A DNA stretch of 64,000 nt from Hermodice carunculata. Taxonomy: Eukaryota; Annelida; Polychaeta; Eunicida; Amphinomidae. The stretch lies in contig OZ026622.1 of assembly GCA_964020975.1 (NCBI GenBank), positions 2,325,429 to 2,389,428 on the forward strand. The letters are read 5' to 3'. Both the position numbers and the translations under genes were made by a program. Positions 60,450-64,000 of this stretch are shown here, in pieces (the first letter of the stretch is position 1; each line of letters starts with the position of its first letter). The notes beneath the pieces were generated by a model. The model saw only the letters and a list, made by a program, of their open reading frames with translations, was not told the origin of the DNA and searched no databases.

Positions 60450-61690
60450 ATTTACAAGAGGCCCATGAACCTGATGCCTTGCTGGCACCGTGGCCATATT
60501 GCACCTGTATCTTCATTTCAAAGTTGCAAGTGGATTCTGAACATAAAATGTACATTTAGTGTATAAACTGTCCACCAGATGGCACTTCCCTCCACATGTA
60601 ATCATAGCTTATTTGTGTCCAATTCCTGTGATGGATACTGTTGCATGTGCCAAGACAACAATCAGTAAGTCCTTCATTTTATGTCCTCAGTGACCTTTGG
60701 GACAGAAGATCAAGGTCACCCAGATTATGTAATACCAGAGGCCCATGGGCCTGGTGCTGTCCTGGCATTGCCATTGATGTCCAAGCTACACCCTGTCATT
60801 ACAGAATCACCTCTTTCAACTTCACAGGCATGGTGACCTCACAAAAATACATCAAGGTCACTGATATTACATAACATTCTAGCATTGGACATGGTCCGTA
60901 CATCCTATAAGCAAGTCATGTCCAATTACTTTTCCAAATATAAAATTCAGGTGAGCTAAAAATCAGGAATCCACAGCAATGCCACCCAATGAACATCTTT
61001 GTTTGATCCTTCCACAATGAACATATCCACCAAGTTTCAGCTTAATCAGAGTGATTGTTTTGGAGAAGAAGTTGAAAACTGCAAAAAAAATGATAAAAAA
61101 ATTGCAGCACTACCTGGTGAACAATTTAAGAACTAGGAGTTCCTAGGAATGTTTCTGTGTGATATCAAAGCAATTGGGTGAGCGGTTTCGAAGATTTTTT
61201 AAGATTTACCCCCCCCCCCCCAAAAGAGAACAAATATTACAGAAAGACATGATCCATGTTCATAAATTCCAAACCCAACAATGACAGCAAAGAGATTCCA
61301 GAATAGCCAAAGCATCTACATTTATCTTCCAATACCAATGTGAAGAAACAAATTTCACTCCTGACTTGAGACAGGCAGTTACCCATAAAAGGCAACTGCT
61401 GGTTTTAAACTGCTCCTCTCAACCTTTGAAATATTTTTCATTAACTACAGACAATAGTAATTCCAAATATATATTCCAAAAATTTCACAAAAAATCCAAA
61501 AATCACTGGAGCATGACCACTTGAATAAACTTGGTAGAGACCAACCCAAGGTACAACCCCACCAAGTTTGAAGTAAATCTGGCTGATGGTTTTTGAGAAA
61601 CAGTTGAAAATGTAATTGTGAAGGGACGGATGACAGACAAAGGACCATCCTATAAGCTAGCTAATATAACTTGTCAGTCAGCTGAGCTAA
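60450..61690 (+). repeat. Composite dispersed repeat ending CAGCTGAGCTAAAA
   Basis: Two starts (ACAAGAGGCCCATGAACCTG at about 60455 and a second copy at about 60725) are followed by the GCAGCACTACCTGGTGAACA-type unit and the terminus GTCAGCTGAGCTAAAA at about 61677-61692. The stretch 61248-61453 is the second copy of the 54630-54835 repeat. Confidence 0.65.
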
Positions 61691-61692
61691 AA

Positions 61693-64000
61693 GTTTTTAC
61701 AACAAATTTAAACAGATGAGTAATTTGTATTTTTTGACATGAGTTTATGGTAAAACACCATTCTTTTCAGTTAAAAACGTGTACGTGTTTCAAAAGTGTT
61801 GCCAGAATAGCTCATCTAAAGCCCTAATTTTCCACGAGCTTCCGTGGGCTTTGCCCCAGGGGCCCCTACTGGGGCACTGCCCCTGGACCCTGCTGGTGCC
61901 TTTGTCAGCCCCGAGCCCTGTGGCCAAAAACACAATTTGCTTCAGGCATTTTAGATTTACTCCAGCATCTCTTACTTTGGACAGCCCTGCATCTGTGCCC
62001 CCATCCCCACCCCCACAAACCTTCCTGAAAGAAGATCTTAAGAAACTAACAGCTCTGACCCTTGTAAACCCTGCGGAAGTCTATTATTGTGGTACATCTA
62101 ACACTTCATTTGAGACAGAAGTGAATCTGTCAGGCTGGGAAAGAACAGGTGACTCTAAAACAAAAACAGTGAAGCACTGTAAGGTAAAGCATGCGTACAA
62201 TCACTGTAACATGTCATCATCATTGTCACTTAATTGGCATATTGACATGCTCCTTTGATTAAAAAAAAAAGGGATGGTTCTGATGGTTTTAAATGATTCT
62301 TAAAAACATTTTAAAATGGCTTGCTAAAAAATGTTACAATTCTTCATAGATGTAGGTCTATATGATACATGTACATTGTTAGTGATATCACAATCCGACC
62401 ATAAACATGACAAAAAAGTTGCATGAAGTAAGGAATTTCTATATAAATATGCTTAGTTTTTTACAGCAAGATGTCAATATTGTAACACATGATCCTGAAT
62501 GAGACTCCAGCTTAATTCACCCCCTCTTATGGATTAGCATGTGTGTTAAAACATATCAAAACACACGATCAATATGTCTCAAATATACAAAAATAAAAAT
62601 ACACACAAGCATGACCATGATTATTCATGGAATATATCACAGTTCCAGGTGTTCTTATTTTCACCACAGCTGGGAACTGAGAGATCCTACACGTATGTTG
62701 GGTTAAATCTCTGTTGATGCTTCCCCCATAAAACATCCTGTAAAAGTATGTTTTTTTTACCCTGTTCTGATTGGTTATATCAATGACTCCCCTAGTGACC
62801 TGTGGCCAGTCTTCGCAGTGACCATTGCTAGCTTTGTTAACAAATTCCAAGACTGTAAAGTCAGGTAATTGACAGCCAATAATATCTGTATGCACCAACT
62901 ACCAAAACATGTGCGTCACAATATGATTTAACTCTGGTTTGTCATAAATTCTTCTTCACTTGGCCACAGACAAACACATCTTTTCTTCTCTTCCCTTTTT
63001 TTTTTTTTTGTCTTGTTCATCTTCATAAAGAACATATTTATAAAACTTTGTTTTAAACAGGTGCCTCCCCCACGGGGAGGGGAGTGGCAGGTGCTTAACA
63101 AAATATTTGGCGGGGGTGTGCAGCTCGACCTTTCAAAAACCCACCTTTTGCCAGGGACACTTTTTCACGAAAATGTTACCTTTGTTAGGGAACTTTTTAA
63201 CTGAAATAGTCGAAATTATGGTCCAAAATTGCCATGAAAAGTACTCCAGGAAGAAAATTTTAACTAAGTTAGGGAAATTTTCCTGAATTTTGGGCCATGA
63301 AAGAAAAAAAATTATCCCCTTCAAAGGGAAATTTTGCTGAAAAGAGGTGCCTTCAGAACAGCACATACCTAGTATCATTACTAATGGCAGTACCCCCCGC
63401 GTGCCCCAGTAAGTGAGAAAAGCACTGATCTAACCTGCGGCCCTCTTCGAAATTGGCACATAAATTGGGTTTACTTTTTCACTTTTTAAGCTGTAGTTGC
63501 CTGTCATATTCTTGTCAGTGTTAGCATGTTAGAAATAAGGAAACCCTTTAACTTGCCTGTAAATGAGCCACTTGAATAAACTAAATCTTAAAGTAATGGA
63601 CAATGATGTTCAAAATTCAATCAAACTTGATTTCACACTGGCACCCTGATATTTCCTACTTGTACAGTGAAACCTGAGATTAGTGAATGCTTTGGAGATG
63701 GGGAAAAAAAGTGTTCACTAATGTCAGGGGTGACTTATTCCTAAGTGTGACATGAAGTACATGGACACTGAAAATATCAGTGCTTCTCAGTGATTTCTGT
63801 TTGGAATTTTTTCAGGGATTCACAAGAAGGGGAATTTAGGGGAAAAATGAGATTTCCATCAGTTTTACATGTAAATAAACAAACTTGTGACCCTTTAGAA
63901 TTTTTTCAGCGGTTTTGAAAGGGTAAATTACCCCCATTTGGGGCTTAACGGAAACACTGCTTCTTAAATTGTTACATGTGGTCCTAGTATATAGTCCCAT
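61693..64000. other. Unassigned right edge
   Basis: 61840-61925 is a GC-rich tract (GGCCCCTACTGGGGCACTGC) of the kind found in decayed transposons. 62569-62898 holds a minus-strand open frame of 109 codons, considered as a possible DALRD3 5' exon and left open. 63050-63350 contains a fold-back stretch with AAGTTAGGGAAATTTTCCTG and relatives. TACAGTGAAACCTGAGATTA at about 63665 is a left end of a TACAGT MITE. Confidence 0.4.

Noticed and set aside
61779-62258. 159-codon plus-strand frame
   Set aside because: Its first third is a GC-rich transposon-like tract and the rest has no recognisable domain, splice frame or conserved block.

Overview
This window is a gene-poor, repeat-crowded piece of animal nuclear genome. 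Spliced exons with GT/AG junctions, long introns, many short non-autonomous DNA transposons, LINE, Helentron and Penelope-like remains and long microsatellites point to a marine invertebrate. Dispersed repeats that start ACAAGAGGCCCATGG and end in CAGCTGAGCTAAAA, and others built on GTGACCTAGTGACCT, are of the kind I associate with molluscs, most likely a bivalve. That assignment is inference.

Two host genes can be supported. The main one is DALRD3 (DALR anticodon-binding domain protein 3, partner of the METTL2-type tRNA m3C methyltransferase) on the minus strand. I resolved twelve consecutive coding exons, from 59301 down to the stop codon at 23494. Every junction has GT/AG ends and a compatible phase, and together they give 1602 nt or 533 residues. 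Only the N-terminal exon or exons are missing. The second is the 3' part of an unrecognised plus-strand gene (exons 10720-10875, 18233-18465 and 19753-20355) coding for a low-complexity, charged, probably nuclear protein. The two genes are convergent, with about 3.1 kb between their stop codons.

Layout. 1-0.66 kb: end of a LINE. 0.9-7 kb: tandem ~147-bp repeats and long microsatellites. 7.7-9.9 kb: dispersed repeat and a decayed Helentron (helicase plus endonuclease). 10.7-20.4 kb: plus-strand gene, with TTAA MITEs, GACCT repeats and a 66-bp minisatellite in its introns. 20.4-23.4 kb: intergenic repeats. 23.5-59.3 kb: DALRD3. Its introns hold a Penelope-like element at 30.2-34.4 kb that is itself hit by MITEs, a CpG-rich island of unknown nature at 36.5-37.7 kb, a 98-bp tandem duplication of a splice acceptor at 38.4-38.8 kb, a second reverse-transcriptase fossil at 46.6-47.3 kb, and a 2.4-kb element with Harbinger-type ends at 53.3-55.7 kb. 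59.3-64 kb: repeats, and possibly the missing 5' exon of DALRD3.

The most interesting pattern is a family of TTAA-flanked (piggyBac-type) MITEs. Two subfamilies have different terminal repeats but carry the same internal hairpin built on CAACAGCTTTCCTTGG. I did not find a clearly new multi-gene system.
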